Origin: Weeksella massiliensis
GTDB taxonomy: Bacteria > Bacteroidota > Bacteroidia > Flavobacteriales > Weeksellaceae
Assembly: GCA_000751595.1 (NCBI GenBank)
Contig: CCMH01000009.1
Span: forward strand, 124,001 to 188,000
DNA length: 64,000 nucleotides
Direction: 5' to 3'
This document shows, piece by piece, positions 54,324 through 61,808 of this stretch. The notes under the pieces are model-generated. The model saw only the letters and a program-made list of their open reading frames with translations. It searched no databases and had not been told where the DNA came from. Both the position numbers and the translations under genes were made by a program. The stretch's first letter is position 1. Each line of letters opens with the position of its first letter.

Positions 54324-55130
54324 ATGATAGGAGTAGAAATAATAGGATATATATTAGCTGTTTTAGTAGGAATTTCTCTGGGCCTAATCGGGAGTGGAGG
54401 TTCAATTTTAACGGTACCTATTTTGGTCTACGTTATGGGAGTAAATCCAGTTTTGGCAACAGCCTATTCACTTTTTGTAGTCGGGACAACCTCTTTGGTG
54501 GGGGGAGTGCAAAATGCAATGCAAAAGAAAGTGGATTTCAAAACGGTTTTTATTTTCGGGATTCCTTCCATTGCTGCTGTTTATCTCACCCGCGCTTATC
54601 TTATTCCATACTTGCCCGATGTTCTTTTTCGGATAGGCGATTTTGAGTTTACCAAGTCGATTGGTTTAATGGTTTTGTTTGCTGTTGTGATGATTTTGGC
54701 GTCTATTTCGATGATTCGTCCTTGTCCGCATTGTCAGGATACAAGCGATGGCGAAATAAAATACAATTATCCGATGATTTTGTTAGAAGGTGCCTTGGTC
54801 GGAACCTTAACCGGTTTGGTCGGTGCAGGTGGTGGCTTTTTAATTATTCCGGCTTTGGTTTTGTTGGCGAGAATGCCAATGAAATTAGCTGTCGGTACCT
54901 CGTTATTCATCATCGCAATCAAATCTTTGTTAGGATTTTTAGGAGATATGAACAACGGCGAAGTAATCGATTGGCAACTCCTATCCATCTTTACAGCCTT
55001 ATCGGTTGTAGGAATTTTTATTGGAATTTTCTTATCGAAAAAAATTGCTGGAGATAAACTAAAAACGGCCTTTGGATGGTTCGTTCTCGTGATGGGAGTT
55101 TACATTTTAGTTAAAGAGTTATTTTTATAA
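54324..55130 (+). CDS. TauE/SafE-family sulfite/sulfur exporter
   Basis: 268 aa from ATG 54324 (MIGVEIIGYILAVLVGISLGLIGSGGSILTVPILVY); an upstream TTG frame overlaps operator B and is rejected. Eight or so transmembrane helices in two repeats, each with the GLIGSGGSxL / GLVGAGGGFLIIPALV signature. A cytoplasmic or periplasmic loop carries a Cys pair (RPCPHCQD). The family exports sulfite, sulfoacetate or thiosulfate; the neighbours favour sulfite/thiosulfate. Followed in order by rhodanese, two small membrane proteins and thioredoxin. Confidence 0.9.
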   Translation: MIGVEIIGYILAVLVGISLGLIGSGGSILTVPILVYVMGVNPVLATAYSLFVVGTTSLVGGVQNAMQKKVDFKTVFIFGIPSIAAVYLTRAYLIPYLPDVLFRIGDFEFTKSIGLMVLFAVVMILASISMIRPCPHCQDTSDGEIKYNYPMILLEGALVGTLTGLVGAGGGFLIIPALVLLARMPMKLAVGTSLFIIAIKSLLGFLGDMNNGEVIDWQLLSIFTALSVVGIFIGIFLSKKIAGDKLKTAFGWFVLVMGVYILVKELFL

Positions 55131-55150
55131 TCATACCAAAAAAAGAAAAT

Positions 55151-55480
55151 ATGTTTGGTTGGATGAACCGCTTATTGGGTAAAAAAAATAGAGAATTAGA
55201 AAACGCTTTGATGGCAAATCCGTATTTGGTCGATGTACGATCGGAAGCTGAGTTTGCCAACGGAAGTGTAGAAGGTGCCGTGAATATTTCGCTCGATAAA
55301 TTAACGACACAACTCAAAACCTTGCGTCAGCATTCGTGTATTGTTGTGTTTTGTAGAAGTGGTTTCCGAAGTGGAATGGCCAAAAAAGTTCTTCAACAAA
55401 AAGGGATTTCGGCTGTTATCAACGGAGGAAGATGGGAAAACGTTCAGCGCACAAAGCAATCCTTAAACCTAAAATCATAA
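55151..55480 (+). CDS. Single-domain rhodanese
   Basis: 109 aa. LVDVRSEAEFANGSVEGAVNISLDKL and the active-site loop VVFCRSGFRSGMA (Cys68) followed by NGGRWENV. It carries sulfane sulfur as a Cys-persulfide. There is no signal peptide, so it is cytoplasmic. 20 nt after the exporter gene, 3 nt before the next gene. Confidence 0.92.
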   Translation: MFGWMNRLLGKKNRELENALMANPYLVDVRSEAEFANGSVEGAVNISLDKLTTQLKTLRQHSCIVVFCRSGFRSGMAKKVLQQKGISAVINGGRWENVQRTKQSLNLKS

Positions 55481-55483
55481 ACC

Positions 55484-55738
55484 ATGAGAACACAAATTTT
55501 CGGTTGGAATTTTATGAGAATCCTACGCTTAGTATTAGGAATGCTCATCATTCTACAAGCCATTTTTGCACAAACGTGGATTTTTATCTTTTTCGGATTG
55601 TTTCTCGTTTATACGGCTGTGAAAAACATTGGATGTTGCGGAATGAATGCGTGTGGTTTACCCGAAACCAAAAATAAAACCAATCTAGAAAAGGTGGTTT
55701 TTGAAGAAATAAAACTAAAAAATCATGATGAAAAATAA
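55484..55738 (+). CDS. YgaP/DUF2892-like small membrane protein with Cys cluster
   Basis: 84 aa. Two hydrophobic helices (MRILRLVLGMLIILQAIF and WIFIFFGLFLVYTAVKNI) followed by GCCGMNACG, a compact Cys motif, and a charged tail. The two-helix part resembles the YgaP-type transmembrane domain often fused to rhodanese; here it is a separate gene right after one. Its end overlaps the next gene by 14 nt. Confidence 0.78.
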   Translation: MRTQIFGWNFMRILRLVLGMLIILQAIFAQTWIFIFFGLFLVYTAVKNIGCCGMNACGLPETKNKTNLEKVVFEEIKLKNHDEK

Positions 55739-55931
55739 AAAAATGCTCCTTTTCGGAGTTGCTTTCGGAGCGTTGGTAGGATTTCTTTATTGGAATTTTA
55801 TTGGCTGTACAACCGGAACTTGCGCAATCACTTCCAGTCCGATTAATAGTACAATTTACGGATCGTTGATGGGCGGATTATTATTTTCATCGTGGAAGAA
55901 AAATAACAACAATAAAAAAGAAGAATTATGA
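55725..55931 (+). CDS. DUF6132-type small membrane protein
   Basis: 68 aa. Two helices around [32 protein letters not shown]; the GCxxGTCxITSxP motif is the mark of DUF6132. It recurs in Bacteroidota sulfur and thioredoxin clusters; function unknown. A Lys/Asn tail ends it. Overlaps the thioredoxin gene by 4 nt. A start one codon later (55728) is equally possible. Confidence 0.82.
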   Translation: MMKNKKMLLFGVAFGALVGFLYWNFIGCTTGTCAITSSPINSTIYGSLMGGLLFSSWKKNNNNKKEEL

Positions 55932-56221
55932 CATTTCAAGAAATTATCAATCAAGACAAGCCGGTCCTTGTCGATTTTTTTGCCGAGTGGTGTGGTCCTT
56001 GTAAAATGCAAGCGCCAATTTTAGATGAGCTGAAAGAACGCGTTGGTGATGCCGCGAGTATCGTGAAAATCGACGTAGATCAGAATCGTCCTTTGGCAAC
56101 AGAATATCAGATTCGCAGTGTGCCGACCTTGGCAATTTTCAAACAAGGAAAAGTTATGTGGCGACAATCAGGCGTTTTTCCGGCTGATGATTTAGAACGA
56201 TTAATCAACGAAAATCTATAA
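55928..56221 (+). CDS. trxA: Thioredoxin
   Basis: 97 aa. [20 protein letters not shown] (Cys22, Cys25) and the cis-Pro loop SVPTLAIFK. No signal peptide, so a cytoplasmic reductant, here probably for the persulfide on the neighbouring rhodanese. Last gene of the tauE operon. Confidence 0.92.
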   Translation: MTFQEIINQDKPVLVDFFAEWCGPCKMQAPILDELKERVGDAASIVKIDVDQNRPLATEYQIRSVPTLAIFKQGKVMWRQSGVFPADDLERLINENL

Positions 56222-56227
56222 ACCCCA

Positions 56228-56261
56228 AAAAGCTCGAATCGTATTTTTGATTCGAGCTTTT
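56228..56261. terminator. Intrinsic terminator between trxA and doxX
   Basis: AAAAGCTCGAATC and GATTCGAGCTTTT, 13-bp perfect stem, 8-nt loop, T run; bidirectional. Confidence 0.9.
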
Positions 56262-56288
56262 ATTTTTTAATCTTTATTTATTGGTTGG

Positions 56289-56314
56289 ATAGGATGAATT
56301 TTATCCTACCGAAA
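56289..56314. repeat. Inverted pair of the recurrent word
   Basis: TAGGATGAATTTTATCCTACCGAAAT-type arrangement: the word and its inverted core form a 6-bp stem. It lies just past the doxX stop. Confidence 0.65.
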
Positions 56315-56316
56315 TA

Positions 56317-56724
56317 TTATCGATGATAGAGATTGTACGCTTTTGGATTGTTGAGAATAAAAAATAATAATCCTCCGAAAATTGCAATATTTTTCCATAA
56401 CGGACCATGAAGAAATCCGTTTCCGAATTGGATGGTAATCGTGATCGGAATAAGCAACACAAAAAGTGCAGTTGCCGAAAAACGAGTGAAAACACCCAAC
56501 AGAAAAGTTACGCCAAAAAGAATAAGAGCATAACCCGAAAGAATACCTAATAAATGTGGATCGCCAAAAAACTCAGCAAAACCACTGTTGCTTGCGTTAT
56601 TTATACGTTTGGTTACACCGTCGGGATTCACGAGGTGAGAAATGCCGGCGACAATAAAAATGCCGCTGACTGCTGCGCGCAAAAGAAAGATTGACAAGTC
56701 TGAGATTTGATTCTGTTTTTCCAT
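56317..56724 (-). CDS. DoxX-family membrane protein
   Basis: 135 aa, four helices, with LLRAAVSGIFIVAGISHLVNPDGVTKRI at the start and PLWKNIAIFGGLLFFIL at the end. DoxX proteins take part in thiosulfate:quinone oxidation in Acidianus and in thiol/oxidative stress complexes elsewhere. Here the promoter carries the same GTAAC-N4-GTTAC site as the sulfur genes, which ties it to them despite being on the other strand. Confidence 0.88.
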   Translation of the reverse strand: MEKQNQISDLSIFLLRAAVSGIFIVAGISHLVNPDGVTKRINNASNSGFAEFFGDPHLLGILSGYALILFGVTFLLGVFTRFSATALFVLLIPITITIQFGNGFLHGPLWKNIAIFGGLLFFILNNPKAYNLYHR

Positions 56725-56782
56725 TTATGTATTAATTATTAATATTTTTTACGTGTGTTTCAATATGAAAAGTAATAATAAA

Positions 56783-56826
56783 TAAAAATATAGGAATGTT
56801 TTTGAGCTTATTGTAACTATTGTTAC
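56783..56826 (-). promoter_or_regulatory. Operator GTAAC-AATA-GTTAC with -7-like box TATTTTTA 36 nt on (site C)
   Basis: Perfect palindrome at 56813-56826 with extra TT/AA flank pairs. Read on the minus strand, the box at 56783-56790 is one base off TAnnTTTG and lies at the same 36-nt offset as the three plus-strand sites. It points to doxX. Confidence 0.7.
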
Positions 56827-56890
56827 AATTATTTTATTTAATTAAAAGATAAGTAGGATAATATTATTTTTATTATTAAATAATAAATTA

Positions 56891-56898
56891 TACATTTG
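56891..56898 (+). promoter_or_regulatory. -7 box TACATTTG for the accessory island
   Basis: TAnnTTTG match with a leader of about 50 nt before the ATG at 56955. Confidence 0.5.
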
Positions 56899-56954
56899 TA
56901 AATGAATGATTTTCAGTTAATAATTGGAAGTCATTTAACCAACCAACAACCTAA

Positions 56955-57581
56955 ATGAAAAAGTTAACATCTACACAATCTAGTATTGTGCCTGGTATAT
57001 CTTATATACTGGGCTTGTTACTTTTCTTATTATTTTCTACAGATTTACGCGCTCAGATTTATATTAATGATCAATCATCCCTGTATATTGGAGAAAATAC
57101 TCTTTTTTCTGCTGATGGGGAAGAAATAAATTCAAAAGATGTTGTTGTAGTTCAGGAAAAAAGACCAAAGCTCTATATCGTAGATGGGACAAAAGTTTCT
57201 GGTTTAGAAGTTCTTGATGATGTTGAGATTGTTGTTGTGGCTAAAAAGGATGTAGATTTGCCACATGTAGAAACTACCGGTATAAACATTTCTCAAGAGA
57301 GCGAACAGGAGAAAGTAGACACAATTAATGAGAGATACGAAACTAATTTAAGCTCTGATTATTTTAAAACTCTTCCTAATAAAAGAAGTATTTCTCAATC
57401 ATTTACATTAAAATATATTGTAAATGAAACACATAGTTTTTTCGATGCTCTTATATTTTCAAATAATGAGGATCGTTTTTTATTATTATGTTTCGTTCTT
57501 GTTTGTTTTTCTTTTTTAGGAATATTTTATAAATATTTTTTATTACTCTTCTTTTTTGCTAGACCACCCCCGTTGTATTAA
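56955..57581 (+). CDS. Exported protein with C-terminal membrane helix and RPPP tail, unknown function
   Basis: 208 aa, no family recognised with confidence. Signal peptide ending LRAQ; then a short beta-type domain (IYINDQSSLYIGENTLFSADGEEI) that resembles a one-turn repeat, a variable Glu/Asp-rich middle (about 75-150), and a strongly hydrophobic C-terminal segment (FLLLCFVLVCFSFLGIFYKYFLLLFFFA) ending RPPPLY. The long hydrophobic end could be one helix followed by a hairpin into the membrane. It leads an AT-rich group of four exported proteins. Confidence 0.75.
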   Translation: MKKLTSTQSSIVPGISYILGLLLFLLFSTDLRAQIYINDQSSLYIGENTLFSADGEEINSKDVVVVQEKRPKLYIVDGTKVSGLEVLDDVEIVVVAKKDVDLPHVETTGINISQESEQEKVDTINERYETNLSSDYFKTLPNKRSISQSFTLKYIVNETHSFFDALIFSNNEDRFLLLCFVLVCFSFLGIFYKYFLLLFFFARPPPLY

Positions 57582-57601
57582 TATTATTTCTATAAAAAGT
57601 T

Positions 57602-57627
57602 TTTTAGACAAGTAATTTCGTCTAAAA
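57602..57627 (+). promoter_or_regulatory. Hairpin between the lead gene and the first jelly-roll gene
   Basis: TTTTAGAC pairs with GTCTAAAA around a 10-nt loop. No clear T-run follows, so an RNA-processing or partial-termination element is more likely than a full terminator. Confidence 0.4.
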
Positions 57628-57657
57628 GCATATTTATTATTTTAAATTATTTATACA

Positions 57658-58440
57658 ATGAAACAACTTATATCTATATTATTAATAACTTTTACAAATT
57701 GCGTATTTGCGCAGGTTGGTATTAATACTGATCATCCACATGAGAATTCATCTTTACATGTGGTAACTCCAACAAATAAATCTATACTCTTGCCTTCAGT
57801 AGATGGTATACAGAATGCCGTAAATCCAGTAAATGATTTGGATTTCCAGGGGGCAATTATTTATGATAAAAAGACCAATACAATTTATGAGCATGATGGT
57901 CAAAGGTGGAATAGTGTATACAATTTCGAGGTTGATCTTAAAAAAGAATACTTAGCTCATTTTACTCGTAAATATAAAGATGTAAACTGTACTGGATCAA
58001 ATTGTGTTGGAGAAGCATTACTACCCTGGACTAACAATGGAACATTTGATTTTATTGGTGATAATATTAATGTATCGCTGAAGGATGAGAACACTATCAA
58101 AATACATGAAAAAGGTTTATATCGAATTTCTTATCGAACATATGCAAGAAGATCAGGTAAAAATACTACTGACATATTCACTTTTTTAGAAAGATCAACT
58201 GAAGGAACAGAGTGGTATATAATTCAGGAGTCCTCTTATGGGAAGAATGAAGATAATGATGGATTCAAGCCTGTTTTACAAGGAGTAATTGTTATGCAAT
58301 TAGGGGCAAATGACTTATTGAGAGTTCGTGCAACAATGAAGGCAGGAATTACAGGGTTATGGCAAACTTCGAATGCACTATTTGAAGATAGACAAACCTA
58401 TGGTATAGGCGAGTTTATGATAGAAAAAATCAACCTTTAA
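57658..58440 (+). CDS. Secreted jelly-roll (C1q/TNF-like) protein, paralogue 1
   Basis: 260 aa. Signal peptide (LLITFTNCVFAQ) followed by VGINTDHPHENSSLHV, a flavobacterial opening seen before C1q-like domains. A conserved linker (SILLPSV... GAIIYDKKTNTIYEHDGQRWNSV) and a C-terminal domain of about 150 residues starting at a Cys pair (CTGSNC), with strand pattern NTIKIHEKGLYRISYRTYARRSG and DLLRVRATM. Best read as a TNF/C1q-like jelly roll; assignment by pattern. No T9SS C-terminal signal is evident. Confidence 0.65.
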   Translation: MKQLISILLITFTNCVFAQVGINTDHPHENSSLHVVTPTNKSILLPSVDGIQNAVNPVNDLDFQGAIIYDKKTNTIYEHDGQRWNSVYNFEVDLKKEYLAHFTRKYKDVNCTGSNCVGEALLPWTNNGTFDFIGDNINVSLKDENTIKIHEKGLYRISYRTYARRSGKNTTDIFTFLERSTEGTEWYIIQESSYGKNEDNDGFKPVLQGVIVMQLGANDLLRVRATMKAGITGLWQTSNALFEDRQTYGIGEFMIEKINL

Positions 58441-58449
58441 ATTTAAATT

Positions 58450-59286
58450 ATGAAAAATATTTTAATAGTTATTTTAATACATATAAATGGCTTAATTGTT
58501 TTTGGACAAGGAACAATTAATTTAGATAACACAACGGCAAATCCACATAAAAATGCTATTTTAGATATTAAAGCTGACTCAAAAGGAGTTATATTCCCAA
58601 AAGTTGCAGATATTACTAAATTCCCTTTTTATAATAAGAATGCAGAAGACTTATTTGATGATAAAGCAGAAGCTTCTGGGTCTATAATATTTAACCAAGA
58701 GGATAAACAGTATTATAAATACAATGGAAAAACATGGGTTACTGCAAAACAATTAGCGGGCTTTGATAATCCTCATTTATCAAGAATAAAAAATAATGGT
58801 ACAGTAAGTTTTAGATGTGTTTTGGGTATAGGAAGTTGTGCTCCACAATTAATTCCCTTAACAAATACTGTTAATATATCTCAGTTATTGGTTAATAATC
58901 TTGCTGTACCGACAGTAAATAATATTATAACTATAAAAGAAGACGGAATATATAATGTAGCAGGAGTAATTGGTTTCGAGGGGACTAGTGTTTTATCGCT
59001 TGGTCAAGATATTATTTATAGGGCTTATATAGAGGTTCAGTACCCAGGTTCTGATGAATGGATGACATTGGCTTTTAAGGAAACTGCACAGTTCGGTGGA
59101 TTGTTTGTTGATTTTGGTCAATCTGGAAATAAAAGCGCAAGTGTAACTACAACAGCAAATCTTGTTGCAAATACTAAAATTAGAATGGGAACCCTAGCTA
59201 AAGTTAAAGGTGTTAGCTTTGTAAGTACTTATACAACTGTTGGTTCTCATACAGAAACATTTATAAATATTACTAAAATTAAATAA
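58450..59286 (+). CDS. Secreted jelly-roll (C1q/TNF-like) protein, paralogue 2
   Basis: 278 aa. Same layout as its neighbours: signal peptide (GLIVFGQ), GTINLDNTTANPHKNAILDIKADSKGVIFPKV, the linker GSIIFNQEDKQYYKYNGKTWVTA, then the Cys pair (CVLGIGSC) and the jelly-roll-like segment TVNNIITIKEDGIYNVAGVIGFEGTSVLSLG with NLVANTKIRMGTLAKVKG. 9 nt after paralogue 1 and 7 nt before paralogue 3. Confidence 0.65.
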   Translation: MKNILIVILIHINGLIVFGQGTINLDNTTANPHKNAILDIKADSKGVIFPKVADITKFPFYNKNAEDLFDDKAEASGSIIFNQEDKQYYKYNGKTWVTAKQLAGFDNPHLSRIKNNGTVSFRCVLGIGSCAPQLIPLTNTVNISQLLVNNLAVPTVNNIITIKEDGIYNVAGVIGFEGTSVLSLGQDIIYRAYIEVQYPGSDEWMTLAFKETAQFGGLFVDFGQSGNKSASVTTTANLVANTKIRMGTLAKVKGVSFVSTYTTVGSHTETFINITKIK

Positions 59287-59293
59287 TTGCGAA

Positions 59294-60043
59294 ATGAAAA
59301 ATATTTTATTAATGATATTGTTATTTTGCACAAATAACATATTTGCTCAAGTTGTAATCGGAAAAGACACTCCAAAAACTAATAATTCTGAATTAGAGTT
59401 AATCAGTACTGATGGTCAAAAGGCATTAATCTTACCAAAAACTAATGACCGTACTACTTTACCTAAATATAAAGTAACAGAGGTGGATTCTTATACAGAT
59501 GATCCTTCAATGGAAGGAATGTTATTATATAACAAAGCAGAGAAAAAGGTAAAAGTTTATGATGGTAAAAAATGGGAAAATGCTTTTGATGATAGTCCTA
59601 AAGTACACACTATTACAAGGATGAAAATGGTACCTGAGACTATAGTTTGCGCTTTGGGAATTTGTGGTTCAAATGAAATAAAATTTTCATCAGGCGGAGA
59701 AAATTTCTCTGATCATTTAAATATCCAAACAGCTAGTGATACATTTACTATTAAGCAAAAAGGAGTTTATCGTATAAATGTAAATATAGGATTTTCAGGT
59801 TTTTCACTTTTAGGACAAAATATAAAAATAGCTATAAGTGTTAATGGAAATGCAAGGACATACATGTCAAAAAGTCCAAAACTTTTTAGTAGCGATACAT
59901 ATGTTGCAGGAGACGAGGTTGTACTCTACCTAAATACAGGAGATCAAGTGAAGATAAAAATGACTTTAGGTACCTCTATAGCGGCAGGCTTTAAATATGG
60001 AGAAAACGATTATAGTAATATTACATTCGAAAGATTATTATAA
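59294..60043 (+). CDS. Secreted jelly-roll (C1q/TNF-like) protein, paralogue 3
   Basis: 249 aa. Signal peptide (LLFCTNNIFAQ), NSELELISTDGQKALILPKTNDRTTLP, linker GMLLYNKAEKKVKVYDGKKWENA, Cys pair (CALGIC) and the domain ASDTFTIKQKGVYRINVNIGFSGFSLLGQNIKIAISVNG ... LNTGDQVKIKMTLGTS. The G-V-Y-R-I-N and N-T-G-D-Q-V-K-I strands fit the C1q family best of the three. A strong terminator follows. Confidence 0.68.
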   Translation: MKNILLMILLFCTNNIFAQVVIGKDTPKTNNSELELISTDGQKALILPKTNDRTTLPKYKVTEVDSYTDDPSMEGMLLYNKAEKKVKVYDGKKWENAFDDSPKVHTITRMKMVPETIVCALGICGSNEIKFSSGGENFSDHLNIQTASDTFTIKQKGVYRINVNIGFSGFSLLGQNIKIAISVNGNARTYMSKSPKLFSSDTYVAGDEVVLYLNTGDQVKIKMTLGTSIAAGFKYGENDYSNITFERLL

Positions 60044-60056
60044 TTCACTTTAGTAT

Positions 60057-60098
60057 AAAAATAGAATAACCTTTCGATACGAAAGGTTATTCTATTTT
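60057..60098 (+). terminator. Strong terminator of the accessory island
   Basis: AAAATAGAATAACCTTTC pairs with GAAAGGTTATTCTATTTT (18 bp perfect), loop GATAC. Confidence 0.92.
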
Positions 60099-60167
60099 AC
60101 CAAACTATAATTTGTTATTTTCATTTAAAAAGGCTATCATTAATATTAAAATATAAATAAACAGAGA

Positions 60168-60748
60168 ATGATAAGATATTTTACCTTTTTATTAATGATG
60201 AGTTGTATTCTTTCTTCATGTTTAACAGAGAAAAAAAATCATCCATCAGAAGAACAAGAGTTAGAAGACATTCGTATAACAGCAGATTCAATTGCTAGCT
60301 TAGCGCAATTTACTTTATTTAAAAGCGTTAGTAATGCTATGGAAAAGGAGGTATAGAATATGCCGTTGACTATTGTTTTATAAATGCAATTCCTATTAGT
60401 GATTCATTATCCAAGTTATATAAAGTAGAAATTAGTAGAATCACCGATAAGCCAAGAAATTATAATAATTTAATCCACACACCCTTAGATAAGCAAATTT
60501 ATGAAACTTTTCGGGAAGATGAAAATTTAATTGATACTTTAGCTCGAAATAACCATGGTTATGTGTATTATAAACGTATCAATATGGCGATGCCCACTTG
60601 CATCAAATGTCACGGAACAGTTGGAGAAGAGGTGGATAATAAGACCTATCAGAAAATAAAAACTCATTATCCGAATGATCAAGCTGTTGGGTATCGGTTG
60701 AATGATTATCGCGCTTTGTGGAAGATTGAGTTTGATAAGAAACTTTAA
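60168..60748 (+). pseudogene. Haem-binding Tll0287-like (DUF3365) lipoprotein, frameshifted
   Basis: The first frame (60168-60356) gives a lipoprotein start (lipobox ILSSCL) and runs to a stop just after SNAMEKE. The +1 frame from 60347 then continues without a stop, as GGIEYAVDYCFINAIPISD ... MPTCIKCHG ... ALWKIEFDKKL, ending at 60748. Joined, they make a normal DUF3365 c-type haem protein (CxxCH) of about 195 aa. The break is one missing base in the GGAAAAGG stretch at 60341-60348. It may be a real mutation or a sequencing indel in a short homopolymer. Confidence 0.85.
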
Positions 60749-60804
60749 TTATCAATCATTAAAACTTAACCAATTGCTTATTCAAATTTAAAATAAGATA
60801 GATG

Positions 60805-60831
60805 AAAAGTCGGAGCGAAACTTCGACTTTT
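60805..60831. terminator. Intrinsic terminator
   Basis: AAAAGTCGGAG pairs with CTTCGACTTTT (one wobble) around CGAAA, then a T run. Confidence 0.8.
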
Positions 60832-60852
60832 TTTGTGATTGAATTTTTAGAA

Positions 60853-60866
60853 TATCCTACCGAAAA
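60853..60866. repeat. Recurrent word, complement orientation (ATCCTACCGAAAAC)
   Basis: It follows directly on the terminator at 60805-60831, downstream of the haem-protein gene. Confidence 0.65.
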
Positions 60867-60913
60867 CGATAAACTTCATGTATTAAAACCAAATCATTAC
60901 GCATTAAAATTCG

Positions 60914-60921
60914 TAAATTTG
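60914..60921 (+). promoter_or_regulatory. -7 box TAAATTTG for the outer-membrane protein gene
   Basis: TAnnTTTG match 21 nt before the TTG start at 60943; it lies inside the longer open frame, which is therefore not used. Confidence 0.5.
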
Positions 60922-60942
60922 CAGCTTAAAAAATTAATCAAT

Positions 60943-61779
60943 TTGAAAACATTCTATATCAGTTTTCTTGCTTTTCTAATGGGAGCAGGAATGGCGTTTG
61001 GACAAGGAAAAGAGAACAAAGGAAAATTTTTTGTGTATTGGGGTTGGAATCATGCACAATTTGGTAAATCGGACATTCGTTTTGTAGGCGAGGATTATGA
61101 TTTTACGTTGGATCGCGTGGCAGCACACGACCGACAGACGTCTTTTGGTCTGAAATATTTCAATCCAGGGAAAATGACAATTCCGCAATATAACTTCCGA
61201 TTAGGATATTTTTTTCATGACAATTGGAATGTTTCTTTTGGGATCGATCATATGAAATATGTGATGGATCAAGATCAAATCGTGAACATGAATGGGAATA
61301 TCCATAACGGATCTGCTTTTGATGGCGATTATCACAATGTCAGTAAAAAATTAACCGAAGATTTTCTGACTTTCGAACATACCGATGGGTTGAATTACGC
61401 GAATATCGAACTTAGACGTTTCGATAATCTATTGCATTTCCCAATCTCGAAAAACAAAAAAGGAATCGATGTTAATCTTACCGAAGGGTTTGGTGCAGGT
61501 GTTTTATACCCAAAAACCAATACCCAATTGATGGGACAAGAACGGTATGATGAATTTCATTTGGCTGGTTTTGGAACAGGTTTGATGATTGGGATCAACT
61601 TTACTTTTTGGGGTTACTTCTTCATTCAGACCGAAATGAAAGGAGGCTATATTCGCATGAATGATATTCGTACCACAGCTGATAAAAATGACAAAGCGAA
61701 ACAATCGATTTGGTATTCTCAACAAAACCTTGTGTTTGGTGCAATAATTCCGGTTTTCCGCCCGAAACATCAAGAATAA
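60943..61779 (+). CDS. Exported outer-membrane protein (putative barrel), unknown function
   Basis: 278 aa from a TTG at 60943, which gives the signal peptide KTFYISFLAFLMGAGMAFGQ; no ATG lies near. The mature part alternates aromatic/charged strands (FFVYWGWNHAQF, TSFGLKYFNPGK, YNFRLGYFFHDNWNVSFGIDHMKYVMD, INFTFWGYFFIQTEMKGGYIRM) as in 8-12-stranded barrels. No named family recognised. The peptidase gene follows after 29 nt. Confidence 0.75.
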   Translation: MKTFYISFLAFLMGAGMAFGQGKENKGKFFVYWGWNHAQFGKSDIRFVGEDYDFTLDRVAAHDRQTSFGLKYFNPGKMTIPQYNFRLGYFFHDNWNVSFGIDHMKYVMDQDQIVNMNGNIHNGSAFDGDYHNVSKKLTEDFLTFEHTDGLNYANIELRRFDNLLHFPISKNKKGIDVNLTEGFGAGVLYPKTNTQLMGQERYDEFHLAGFGTGLMIGINFTFWGYFFIQTEMKGGYIRMNDIRTTADKNDKAKQSIWYSQQNLVFGAIIPVFRPKHQE

Positions 61780-61808
61780 ATCCTATTTTAGCTCATAAAA
61801 AAAACTTT

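Noticed and set aside
60341-60356. Programmed +1 frameshift in the haem lipoprotein gene
   Set aside because: No known slippery signal of this type in Bacteroidota; a simple one-base deletion or sequencing indel explains it.
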